Assembly: GCF_014673495.1 (NCBI RefSeq)
Contig: NZ_CP051006.1
Coordinates: forward strand, 3,224,001 to 3,288,000
From: Streptomyces griseofuscus
Lineage (GTDB): Bacteria > Actinomycetota > Actinomycetes > Streptomycetales > Streptomycetaceae
Length of the DNA stretch: 64,000 nt
Reading direction: 5' to 3'
Shown: positions 51,638-59,413 of the stretch, piece after piece
Layout: each line of letters begins with the position of its first letter
Numbering within the stretch: the stretch's first letter is position 1
Program-made: the position numbers and the translations under genes
The notes under the pieces: generated by a model
Told to the model about the DNA's origin: nothing
Databases searched by the model: none
Seen by the model: the letters and a program-made list of their open reading frames with translations, nothing else

Positions 51638-52252
51638 CTACAGCCAGCCCTTCTCCCGCGCGGCGCGCACCGCCTCCGCCCGGTTGCGGACGGCGAGCTT
51701 CTGGATGGCGGTGGAGAGGTAGTTGCGGACCGTGCCCTGGGACAGGTGCAGGGCCTTGGCCAGTTCGGCGTTGGTGGAGCCGTCGGCCGCGGCGCGCAGC
51801 ACCTCCCGCTCGCGTTCGGTGAGCGGGTTCGCGCCCTCGGCGAGCGCGGCGGCGGCCAGCGTGGGGTCGATGACCCGCTCCCCGGCGAGCACCTTGCGTA
51901 CGGCGGCGGCGAGCTGGGCGGCGGGCGCGTCCTTGACGAGGAAGGCGTCGGCGCCCGCCTCCATGGCGCTGCGCAGATAGCCGGGCCGCCCGAAGGTGGT
52001 CAGCACCACCAACTTGACCCGGGGGAAGTCCCGGTGGACCCGGGCCGCGGCCTCGATGCCGGTGCAGCCCGGCATCTCGATGTCCAGCAGCGCCACGTCC
52101 ACGTCGTGCGCCGCGACCGCGCCGAGCACCTCGTCCCCGCGCGCGACCTGCGCGACGACCTCGATGTCGTCCTCCAGTCCGAGCAGCGCGGCCAGCGCCT
52201 CGCGGACCATGGACTGGTCCTCGGCCAGCAGGACCCTGATGGTGCTCGTCAT
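51638..52252 (-). CDS. NarL/DesR-type response regulator
   Basis: A 204-residue regulator. The receiver domain has acidic pocket EDQ (about 11-13), phosphoacceptor in DVALLDIEMPG and lysine in FLVKDAPA. The LuxR-type HTH is LTEREREVLRAAADGSTNAE with LSQGTVRNYLSTAIQKL. ATGA overlaps the kinase stop (52249-52252). It most likely controls the ABC exporter in the same operon. Confidence 0.93.
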   Translation of the reverse strand: MTSTIRVLLAEDQSMVREALAALLGLEDDIEVVAQVARGDEVLGAVAAHDVDVALLDIEMPGCTGIEAAARVHRDFPRVKLVVLTTFGRPGYLRSAMEAGADAFLVKDAPAAQLAAAVRKVLAGERVIDPTLAAAALAEGANPLTEREREVLRAAADGSTNAELAKALHLSQGTVRNYLSTAIQKLAVRNRAEAVRAAREKGWL

Positions 52253-53442
52253 GCCCCGGATCCTACGTCGCCCACGGGGGCCAGGGGCACGCGGGCGACC
52301 AGCCGGAAGCCGTGCTTGACCCGGCCCGCCTCCAGCGTTCCGCCGGCCTTCTCCAGGCGTTCGGTCAGCCCGGTCAGACCGTTGCCGAAGCCGCCGTTGC
52401 CGGTGCCCGATCCGTCGTCCTCGACGGCGAGTTCGAGCATCGGGCCGTCCAGCGTCTGGCGGTGGGTGAGCCGTACGGCGCACCGGTCGGCGCCGCTGTG
52501 CCGCACCACGTTGGTGACCGCCTCGCGCAGTGCCCAGGCGAGCGCCGACTCGGCCTCCTCGGGCACCCCGGCGAGGTCGGGTTCGGGCGGCAGTTCGGCG
52601 ATGACGCCCGCGGCCGTGAGGGCCACCTGGGTGCCGGCCAGCTCGACGGCGAGCCGGGGGCGCCGGTAGCCGGTGACGGCCTCCCGGACGTCCACCAGGG
52701 CCTGGCGGCTGACCTGTTCGATGTCGCTGACCTGCTGGGCCGCCTTGTCGGGGTGCTCGGGCAGCATCCGCCCGGCCAGCTCGCTCTTGAGCGTGATCAG
52801 GGAGAGCGAGTGGCCCAGCAGATCGTGCAGGTCGCGGGCGAGGCGCAGTCGCTCCTCGTTGGCGGCGAGCTGGGCGACGGTGGCCCGGGCCTTGCGCAAC
52901 TCGATCGTGGTGCGCACCAGTTGGCCCACGCCGACCATCGCGAACCCGATGAGCACGACCGTCAGCATGTTGTCGTCGACCGAGTAGACGCCCCAGCGCA
53001 GTCCGACCAGGTACATCACGATCGCGGAGCCGGGGATCGCCCAGTACGCCAGGCGCAGCGGCAGGGTCGCCCCGCAGGCCACCGAGAGGTAGACGAACAG
53101 TCCGCTCCACTGGGTGCCCAGGCCGTAGGTCAGGGCGGGCGCGAGCACCAGGAGGGTGCCGAGCAGCAGGGCCACGGTCCGCGGCGCGAAGGGCTTGCCC
53201 ATCTGCCGGAAGACCAGGGTGAGATAGGCGCACACGAAGACGGTGAGGCCGATCGTCCCCGCCACGGTGCCGGCCGTGGTGTGCCGGCCGCCGGTCAGGT
53301 CCTGGATGGGAGAGCTGAGGAAGACCAGCCAGACGGCGATCCACAGCGCCTTCACCAGCAGCTCGCGCCGCCCCTGTACGCCCTGTCCGATCCGGACCTG
53401 TGTCTCCGGCCGGCCCCCGGCCGCCTTCGGGCCTTCCGTCAT
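52249..53442 (-). CDS. DesK-type sensor histidine kinase
   Basis: A 397-residue membrane kinase with about six helices, then HisKA_3 (RLRLARDLHDLLGHSLSLIT with the phosphoacceptor His) and the ATPase N-box LREAVTNVVRHSGADRC. This is the DesK/LiaS class. ATG at 53442 has GAAGG about 10 nt upstream; an alternative GTG at 53451 overlaps the permease stop codon directly. Likely detects a membrane-active compound or membrane state. Confidence 0.92.
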   Translation of the reverse strand: MTEGPKAAGGRPETQVRIGQGVQGRRELLVKALWIAVWLVFLSSPIQDLTGGRHTTAGTVAGTIGLTVFVCAYLTLVFRQMGKPFAPRTVALLLGTLLVLAPALTYGLGTQWSGLFVYLSVACGATLPLRLAYWAIPGSAIVMYLVGLRWGVYSVDDNMLTVVLIGFAMVGVGQLVRTTIELRKARATVAQLAANEERLRLARDLHDLLGHSLSLITLKSELAGRMLPEHPDKAAQQVSDIEQVSRQALVDVREAVTGYRRPRLAVELAGTQVALTAAGVIAELPPEPDLAGVPEEAESALAWALREAVTNVVRHSGADRCAVRLTHRQTLDGPMLELAVEDDGSGTGNGGFGNGLTGLTERLEKAGGTLEAGRVKHGFRLVARVPLAPVGDVGSGA

Positions 53443-53447
53443 GGTGC

Positions 53448-54203
53448 TCACGCCTTCAGCGTGTCCTTCCGGTACAGCCAGGCCGCGCCGCCCGCGAAGA
53501 GGACGAAGTACACGGCGAGGACGGCGATGTCCGTGGTGTGCGGGGCCCGGCTCTCCTCGATGGCCCGGCCCAGCGCGGCGTACGCGTGGGTGGGCAGCCA
53601 CTTGGCGATGTCCTGGAGGAACCGCGGGAACGTGGTCGTGGGCATCCACAGACCGCCGAGGATCGACAGACCGAAGTACACGATCATGGTGATGGGGCGG
53701 ACCGCGTCACCGGAGGCGAGGTAGCCGATGGCCACGCCGAGCGCGGCGAAGACCAGGCTGCCGGCCCAGATGATCCCGGTGAGCGCGAGCCACTGCCAGG
53801 CGTCCAGCCGTACGTCCTTGACCGCCGCGGCGACCAGGAAGACCACCACGATGGACGGCAGGCTCACCACGGCGGCGCTGGCGGTCTTGGCGAGGACGTA
53901 GCCGCGCCCGGGCAGCGGGGTCAGCCGCAGCTGCCGTACCCAGCCGCTCTCGCGCTCCTTGGCGATGCGCTCGCTGTTGCCCATCAGCACGGCGGTCAGC
54001 GCGCCGAAGGAGGCCATGGACACCATCATGTACGTGGCCACGGTCAGCCCGGTGCCGTCGATCTTGGCGTTGCCGGCGTTGCCCGCGATGATCAGGAAGA
54101 GGACCGCCGGGTAGAGCACCGAGAAGAACAGGAACTTCTTGTTGCGCAGGGCGCGGGTCAGTTCCAGCTTGATCAGAGCCCGCGTACCAAATGTATTCAG
54201 CAT
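53448..54203 (-). CDS. ABC-2 type transporter permease
   Basis: A 251-residue permease with six helices. LIKLELTRALRNKKFLFFSV starts it, LPGRGYVLAKTASAAVVSLP lies in the middle, and LSILGGLWMPTTTFPRFLQDIAKWLPTHAYA is the typical DrrB/NodJ-like segment (given here only as a landmark near residue 180). It exports hydrophobic substrates with the upstream ATPase. Overlaps the ATPase gene by 7 nt. Confidence 0.92.
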   Translation of the reverse strand: MLNTFGTRALIKLELTRALRNKKFLFFSVLYPAVLFLIIAGNAGNAKIDGTGLTVATYMMVSMASFGALTAVLMGNSERIAKERESGWVRQLRLTPLPGRGYVLAKTASAAVVSLPSIVVVFLVAAAVKDVRLDAWQWLALTGIIWAGSLVFAALGVAIGYLASGDAVRPITMIVYFGLSILGGLWMPTTTFPRFLQDIAKWLPTHAYAALGRAIEESRAPHTTDIAVLAVYFVLFAGGAAWLYRKDTLKA

Positions 54204-55141
54204 GACTGCTTGGCCTCCTCGGCCTCCGTGATGGCGACGAACGCCTGCTCCAGGCCGAGGCCGGCGACCTCGAGGTTGCGGGGGTAGAGGCCGAGGCCGT
54301 ACAGGGCGTGCACGGTGGCGTCGGCGTCGGAGGACTGGATGCGCACGGTCTGCCCGGACACGTCGATGCCGGTCAGGAAGGGCAGGGCGCGCAGGGCGGC
54401 CGCGTCGACGGCGCCCTCCAGGTCGAAGGCGATCCGGCGGGCGCCGGCGCGGGCCTTGATCTCGGCGGCGGTGCCGTCGGCGAGGAGGCGGCCGCGGTGC
54501 AGCACCAGGACCCGGTCGGCGATGGCGTCGGCCTCTTCGAGGTAGTGCGTGGCGAACAGGACGGTGCGGCCCTGGTCGGCCTGCTCGCGCATGGTGGCCC
54601 AGAAGGCCTGGCGGGCGGAGACGTCCATGCCGGTGGTCGGCTCGTCCAGGATGATCAGATCGCTGTCGCCGGCGGTGGCGAGCGCGAAGCGGACGCGCTG
54701 GGCCTGGCCGCCGGAGAGCTTGTTGACCTTGCGGTCGGCGATCTGCGCGATGCCGGCGCGGGCCATCACATCGGCGGCCTTGTAGGGCCGCGGGTGCAGG
54801 GAGCAGGACAGCTTGACCAGCTCGGCCACCGTGACGTCGTCCATCAGGCCGCCGCTCTGCAACATGGCCCCGACCCGCCCGGCCACGATCGCCTCGCGCG
54901 GGCCGGTGCCGAACACGGACACCGTGCCGGCGTCGGGCTGCTTGAGGCCGAGGAGCAGATCGAGGGTGGTGGACTTGCCCGCGCCGTTCGGGCCGAGCAG
55001 GGCCACGGTCTCCCCCGGGTGCAGCCGGAGCGAGAGCCCGTCGACGGCCCGTACCGTCCCGTACGTCTTGGTCACCTGGTCGAACCCGACCACCTCGGTG
55101 GTGGAGGCGGCCGGTACCGCTGTCGTTGTCATGTCGTCCAT
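54197..55141 (-). CDS. ABC transporter ATP-binding protein (DrrA-like)
   Basis: A 314-residue ATPase: Walker A GPNGAGKST (about 44-52), Q-loop region AMLQSGGL, signature LSGGQAQRVRFA, Walker B DLIILDEPTTGMD, H-loop THYLEEAD, plus a C-terminal DrrA-type domain. First of the four-gene exporter/two-component operon. Two starts (MDDM at 55141, MTTT at 55132) are possible; neither has a clear Shine-Dalgarno site. Confidence 0.92.
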   Translation of the reverse strand: MDDMTTTAVPAASTTEVVGFDQVTKTYGTVRAVDGLSLRLHPGETVALLGPNGAGKSTTLDLLLGLKQPDAGTVSVFGTGPREAIVAGRVGAMLQSGGLMDDVTVAELVKLSCSLHPRPYKAADVMARAGIAQIADRKVNKLSGGQAQRVRFALATAGDSDLIILDEPTTGMDVSARQAFWATMREQADQGRTVLFATHYLEEADAIADRVLVLHRGRLLADGTAAEIKARAGARRIAFDLEGAVDAAALRALPFLTGIDVSGQTVRIQSSDADATVHALYGLGLYPRNLEVAGLGLEQAFVAITEAEEAKQSC

Positions 55142-55223
55142 GGTGCCGGTGCGGGGCGGGTGCCCGGCAGTGTCGGGGGTCCTGGGTGGCGGATGACAGA
55201 TGTCATACCCCGCAGGACCCTCA

Positions 55224-55255
55224 AGGGGCGCCCGGCAGACCTGCCGGGCGCCCCT
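55224..55255 (-). terminator. terminator after the VanW-like gene
   Basis: A perfect 15-bp inverted repeat AGGGGCGCCCGGCAG / CTGCCGGGCGCCCCT with a 2-nt centre, 21 nt downstream of the stop on the minus strand. Confidence 0.85.
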
Positions 55256-55276
55256 CAAGAGCCGTGTCGGCGCCCC

Positions 55277-57496
55277 TCAGTTGGGGTGCGTGCTGATCAC
55301 CGCGACCCGGTTGGTCGTGCTGGTCAGCGCCTGGCGCATGGCCAGATAGACGTCCTGGGGGGTGACCGGCGTCTTCTTGCCGTTGCCCCGGGTGATCAGG
55401 ACGCCGTCGAAGGTCTGCCCGTAGAGCTCCTTCAGGGCCGGGTAGTTCGGCTTGTCGGTCAGCTTGCCGTTGACCGCGGCCACGCCGAGGAACTTCCACA
55501 GCGACTTCTGCGGGCTGAACATGACCGTCTGCCCCGTGTCGGCGCGCACGGTCACCGGCGCCGACATGGCCGGCTCCGCGAACTCCTTCATCTCGCGGCT
55601 GACCTCGGCGTCGGAGACCGCGGGCTGCCGGTTGGCGGTGGGCACGGTGATCACCGAGGAGTCACCGGTCTCCACCTCCGCGCGGTACGCCTGCTCGATC
55701 GCCTGGGTCGAGCGGGCCGCGTCGATGGCCGTACCCGCCTTGCCGTGCACGGCGACGGCCTTGCCGGCCTGGAAGGTGATGCCGCCGTCGACCACCGCGC
55801 CCGAGCCGGAGCCGCCGCCCGCCTGCTGGAGCGCCGCCTGGAGCTTCTCCTCGTCCACCGGCATGACCGGGTCGACCACGCGGTGCTGCCCGAAGAGCGT
55901 GCCGACCACGGAGACCGGGTTGTAGTCGCTCTTGGCGGCCGCGCTCGCGGTGGCCTGGAAGTCGAACTGGAGACCGGCGTTGGCCGGGGTGAGCATGACC
56001 GTACGGCCGCCCACGGAGAGCTTCAGCGGCTTGGCGACCCGGTTGCCGAACACGTCGTCCAGCTTCTTGACCGCGTCGTCACGGGTGCCGCCGCCGATGT
56101 CGACGCCGAGCACGGTGGTGCCCTTGGGCACATCGGTGTGGTTCATCAGCAGCCCGGCGCCGTAGACACCGCCCGCGATCGCGACCAGGCCGACGCAGAG
56201 CAGGACCAGCTTGCTGCGGCCCTTCTTCTTCGGCTTGGCCGCCGCCTTGGGCGCCGCCGCGGCCGGCTCGGGCTTCGGCGCCACCGCAGCGGCCGGGCCA
56301 CCGGGACCACCGGCCGGAGCCCCGAGGCCGCCGGGACCACCGGTGCCGAACGGACCGCCGTTGCCGCCCGGGACCACCGGGATACCGCTGGTGACGGTGT
56401 GTCCGGAGACGTTGTCCGGGGCCCGGTAGCCGGGCGTGCCCGGTTCGGGGGCCGGCTTCTGCGGGGTGAGGATCGCGGTGTCGTCGCTGAGCCCGCCCCC
56501 GGGGCCGAGCCCGGCGCCCGGCACCCCGGCCGGTCCTTCGAGGTCGGCGATGTCCGTGAGGGCGCTGCGCCCGGCACCCTGATGCCCGTAGGGGCCCTCG
56601 GCGCCCGGCCGCAGCGGGCTGTCGCCGGTGACCGGACCGCCGGTCGGCCCTGCGGGCCCCTGCGGGCCGCCCCGGCCGCCCTGGCCGCCGGCGCCGTTCG
56701 CGCCGCCCGCGCCCGCGGTGCCGAAGGGGTCCTGGCCGCCCGCCGGGCCGTTCTCCGAGAAGTACGGCAGCTCGTCGCGGCGCGGCTCGCCGCCGCCCGC
56801 GTCGGAGGACCGGGAGCCGCCGCCCAGCGGGCCCGCGGCCAGCGCCTCGGTGACGTCGAAGGAGCCGGTGCCGCCGCCGTGCCCGGGGGCCACGGGGCCG
56901 CCGGTGGCGCCGGGCAGGCCCGCGCCGTTCGTCTTGCCCGAGGTGCGGCCGGGCACGCTCATGGAGCCGACCACGCCACCGGGGCGGGCGCCGGAGCCAC
57001 CGGCCGCGCCTCCGGTGCCCTGGGCGCCCGGGCGGCCGCCCGGCGCGCCCGCGGGGGCGCCGGAACCGCCGGAGTTCTTGGCCCCGTTGGCACCCGCGCC
57101 GCCCTTGGCGGGCGCGCCCGCCTTGCGGGGCGCGAACCAGTCGCTGGTCTTCTCCTCGGCCGGGGCCGCGGGCTCCGCGGGGGCCTCGGGGGCGGGCGCG
57201 GCCGCGGCCGGGGTGCGCACCTCGGCGGCGGGCCTGTCGTCCCCGGCGGCCTCGCCGTCGTCCACGGGCTTGCGCACGACGACCGGCGGGATGGGCCGGG
57301 ACCCGGGGATGTTGATCCGGATCCGGGTCGTCAGCGTGGTCTCGGTCTTGCGTTCCTCGGACCGCGCGCCCGAACGGCCCGCGTCCGCACCGTCGTCGGA
57401 AGCCATGGGGGTCCCGTACGGCGGGGTGCCGGACGGGTATGCGGCTCCGCCGCGCCCGTTGGGCCCGGAGGACGGAGTGTCAGTTTCACGACTCAA
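55277..57496 (-). CDS. VanW/peptidoglycan-binding-like membrane protein
   Basis: About 739 residues. Residues 1-450 are Gly/Pro/Ala-rich and probably disordered, with a conserved-looking segment TTLTTRIRINIPGSRPIPPV near 45. One membrane helix follows (LVLLCVGLVAIAGGVYGAGL), then two external PG_binding_4-like repeats beginning TTVLGVDIGGGTRDDAVKKL. Related proteins bind peptidoglycan or accompany L,D-transpeptidases, though no YkuD or VanW core is seen here. The start is inferred as TTG at 57496 (GGGAGAACC upstream); ATG at 57406 is the alternative. Confidence 0.8.
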   Translation of the reverse strand: MSRETDTPSSGPNGRGGAAYPSGTPPYGTPMASDDGADAGRSGARSEERKTETTLTTRIRINIPGSRPIPPVVVRKPVDDGEAAGDDRPAAEVRTPAAAAPAPEAPAEPAAPAEEKTSDWFAPRKAGAPAKGGAGANGAKNSGGSGAPAGAPGGRPGAQGTGGAAGGSGARPGGVVGSMSVPGRTSGKTNGAGLPGATGGPVAPGHGGGTGSFDVTEALAAGPLGGGSRSSDAGGGEPRRDELPYFSENGPAGGQDPFGTAGAGGANGAGGQGGRGGPQGPAGPTGGPVTGDSPLRPGAEGPYGHQGAGRSALTDIADLEGPAGVPGAGLGPGGGLSDDTAILTPQKPAPEPGTPGYRAPDNVSGHTVTSGIPVVPGGNGGPFGTGGPGGLGAPAGGPGGPAAAVAPKPEPAAAAPKAAAKPKKKGRSKLVLLCVGLVAIAGGVYGAGLLMNHTDVPKGTTVLGVDIGGGTRDDAVKKLDDVFGNRVAKPLKLSVGGRTVMLTPANAGLQFDFQATASAAAKSDYNPVSVVGTLFGQHRVVDPVMPVDEEKLQAALQQAGGGSGSGAVVDGGITFQAGKAVAVHGKAGTAIDAARSTQAIEQAYRAEVETGDSSVITVPTANRQPAVSDAEVSREMKEFAEPAMSAPVTVRADTGQTVMFSPQKSLWKFLGVAAVNGKLTDKPNYPALKELYGQTFDGVLITRGNGKKTPVTPQDVYLAMRQALTSTTNRVAVISTHPN

Positions 57497-57694
57497 GGCA
57501 GGTTCTCCCAGTTGGCTCCGCCGCCCGACACTGACCTCACTGCTTCGGCGGTCCCCCCAACTCGAACGAGGTCGAGAGCGCGGGGGAGGCTCGGCGGCGC
57601 GCACCACCATACTGGCCGCCCCTGGCGTACATCCCCTGACCGCTGAGGAAACCCACACCCAACTCGCACGTGGGCCGCACCGGAAAGCGGTACG

Positions 57695-58126
57695 TCACTT
57701 CCCAAGTCGGGCGGAGCCGAGGCGTGGTTGCCTCCCGGCGCCGAGGGTGGCACAGATCACAGCGAGGGCCATGCCACCGAACAGGAAGAGATAGGAGCCG
57801 CCGCCCGCGCCGAAGAGGAAGTCGCCCTCGGGACGGGAGGTGGTGAGCAGGATGACGGTGACGATCCAGCCCGCCGCGGGCGCCATCGCGCCGCCCCGGG
57901 ACCGGGTGGCGTACGCGCCGCCGAGGAACACCCCGACGGCGCCCGCGAGGGCGAGCAGCAGCCCGCCGGGGAACCAGGCGGCCTGCACCAGGGACCCGGC
58001 GACCGCGACGACGGCGCCGAGCAGGAACAGGCCGATGTGGGCCAGGGCCCGGCCGGGCGTCGGCGGGCGCAGCGGCTGGGCGAGCATCGGGCCCGGGGTG
58101 CCGGTGCCCCCCTGGGTGCCGCTCAC
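57695..58126 (-). CDS. DUF6113 membrane protein
   Basis: A 143-residue protein with four helices ([70 protein letters not shown]). The actinobacterial DUF6113 family is usually next to mshB (Rv1171 position). The GTG start overlaps the mshB stop (GTGA), implying co-translation. Function unknown. Confidence 0.88.
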   Translation of the reverse strand: MSGTQGGTGTPGPMLAQPLRPPTPGRALAHIGLFLLGAVVAVAGSLVQAAWFPGGLLLALAGAVGVFLGGAYATRSRGGAMAPAAGWIVTVILLTTSRPEGDFLFGAGGGSYLFLFGGMALAVICATLGAGRQPRLGSARLGK

Positions 58127-59001
58127 GGCGCCTCCCCGACGGCGATCCCGGCGAACAGGTCGGTCTCCCCGGGGACGGCGGTGCCGCGCACCAACTCGTA
58201 GTATTCGGTGGTGAACAGCGGCTGGGCCAGCCCGTTCGAGAGCGCGAACCAGGGCTCGGCGACCTCGACCTGGGTGGCGTGAGCACGCATCGCGGCGGCC
58301 TTCGCGGCGGCGTGGGCGGTGCCGTCGACGGCGGTGGTGACCCGGGCGTCGTCCACCACGCCCGGTACGTCGTCCAGGGCCGCGCTCTTCTCGAAGGGCA
58401 GGGCCGGCAGCTCGTCCTGGAGCCGGGCGAAGGCGTCCTCGGCGACGGAGCGCGGGGTGCGGATCCAGTAGACCTTGTCGATGGTGTGCCCGCGGCCGGC
58501 CGCGAGATCGGCGGCGCGCATGGCGACGCGGTGGGCCTGGATGTGGTCCGGGTGCCCGTAGCCGCCGTTGTCGTCGTAGGTGACGAGGACCTGGGGGCGG
58601 GTCTGGAGGATCACCTCGACGAGGTGTTCCGCGGCCTCGTCCACATCGGCCTGCCAGAAGCAGCCGGGGTCCTCGTTGTCGGCGATGCCCATCATCCCGG
58701 AGTCGCCGTAGCGGCCGGCGCCGCCGAGCAACCGGGCGTCGGTGACGCCCAGCTCGCCGAGGGCGGCGGCCAGCTCACCGCGCCGGTACGCGCCGAGCGC
58801 GGCGCCGGTCAGGTGCCGCAGCCCGGGCGGGATGGACTCGCCCCGCTCCCCCAGGGTGCAGGTGACCAGGGTCACCTGGGCACCCTCGGCCACGTACTTG
58901 GCCATGGTGGCGCCGTTGTTGATCGACTCGTCGTCCGGGTGTGCGTGCACCAGCAACAGCCGCCGGGCGGCGCGCGGGCCGAAGGAGGGCAGTTCCGTCA
59001 T
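58123..59001 (-). CDS. mshB: GlcNAc-inositol deacetylase MshB (mycothiol synthesis)
   Basis: A 292-residue LmbE-like zinc deacetylase. Metal and catalytic residues are in [12 protein letters not shown], the [12 protein letters not shown] motif carries the third ligand, and the C-terminal CE14 fold is complete. It removes acetate from GlcNAc-inositol, the second step of mycothiol biosynthesis, so the organism makes mycothiol as its main thiol. Confidence 0.95.
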   Translation of the reverse strand: MTELPSFGPRAARRLLLVHAHPDDESINNGATMAKYVAEGAQVTLVTCTLGERGESIPPGLRHLTGAALGAYRRGELAAALGELGVTDARLLGGAGRYGDSGMMGIADNEDPGCFWQADVDEAAEHLVEVILQTRPQVLVTYDDNGGYGHPDHIQAHRVAMRAADLAAGRGHTIDKVYWIRTPRSVAEDAFARLQDELPALPFEKSAALDDVPGVVDDARVTTAVDGTAHAAAKAAAMRAHATQVEVAEPWFALSNGLAQPLFTTEYYELVRGTAVPGETDLFAGIAVGEAP

Positions 59002-59041
59002 GCCACCACCCTACGCAGACCCGGGGCCGCCCGCCCGGCCG

Positions 59042-59236
59042 TCAGAACTTGATGCTGCCGATCATGCTCGCCACGTTCGTGGTGAGCTGGCTGATCGTGG
59101 GCGCGATGGTGGAGGAGGCGAGGTAGAAGCCGAGCAGCATGCAGACGACCGCGTGGCCGCCCTTCAGTCCCGACTTCTTCATCAGCAGGAAGACGATGAT
59201 CGCCAGCAGCACCACCGCCGAAATCGAGAGTGCCAC
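59042..59236 (-). CDS. small two-helix membrane protein
   Basis: A 64-residue protein with two hydrophobic segments (LSISAVVLLAIIVFLLM and AVVCMLLGFYLASSTIAPTI) joined by KKSGLKGGH. The GTG start has GGAGGTGAG upstream, a strong site. It has a phage-holin-like or streptomycete DUF-type look, function unknown. It is 40 nt upstream of mshB on the same strand. Confidence 0.75.
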   Translation of the reverse strand: MALSISAVVLLAIIVFLLMKKSGLKGGHAVVCMLLGFYLASSTIAPTISQLTTNVASMIGSIKF

Positions 59237-59413
59237 GGCGGCTCACCTCCAAAGATCCCAGGGACACGGCTGTTCGGAAAGATCGGTAGAGCAAGTCCAT
59301 GCGGACACCGGCAGGTTCATACCCACACAGCGGTAGTGATCATAACTATCCGTGCTCGCGCATCGCTCGGCGCACGGCCGCACAAGGGGGCGCATGGCCA
59401 ATATGGTCGGGGT

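Noticed and set aside
54308..57646. A 1112-codon plus-strand open frame
   Set aside because: Antisense shadow of the ABC ATPase and VanW-like genes, with composition typical of shadow frames (His/Arg/Gly/Ala-rich) and no conserved motif.
59042..59236. Phage holin
   Set aside because: Two-helix architecture is holin-like, but no phage genes are nearby and it is linked to mshB in core chromosome.
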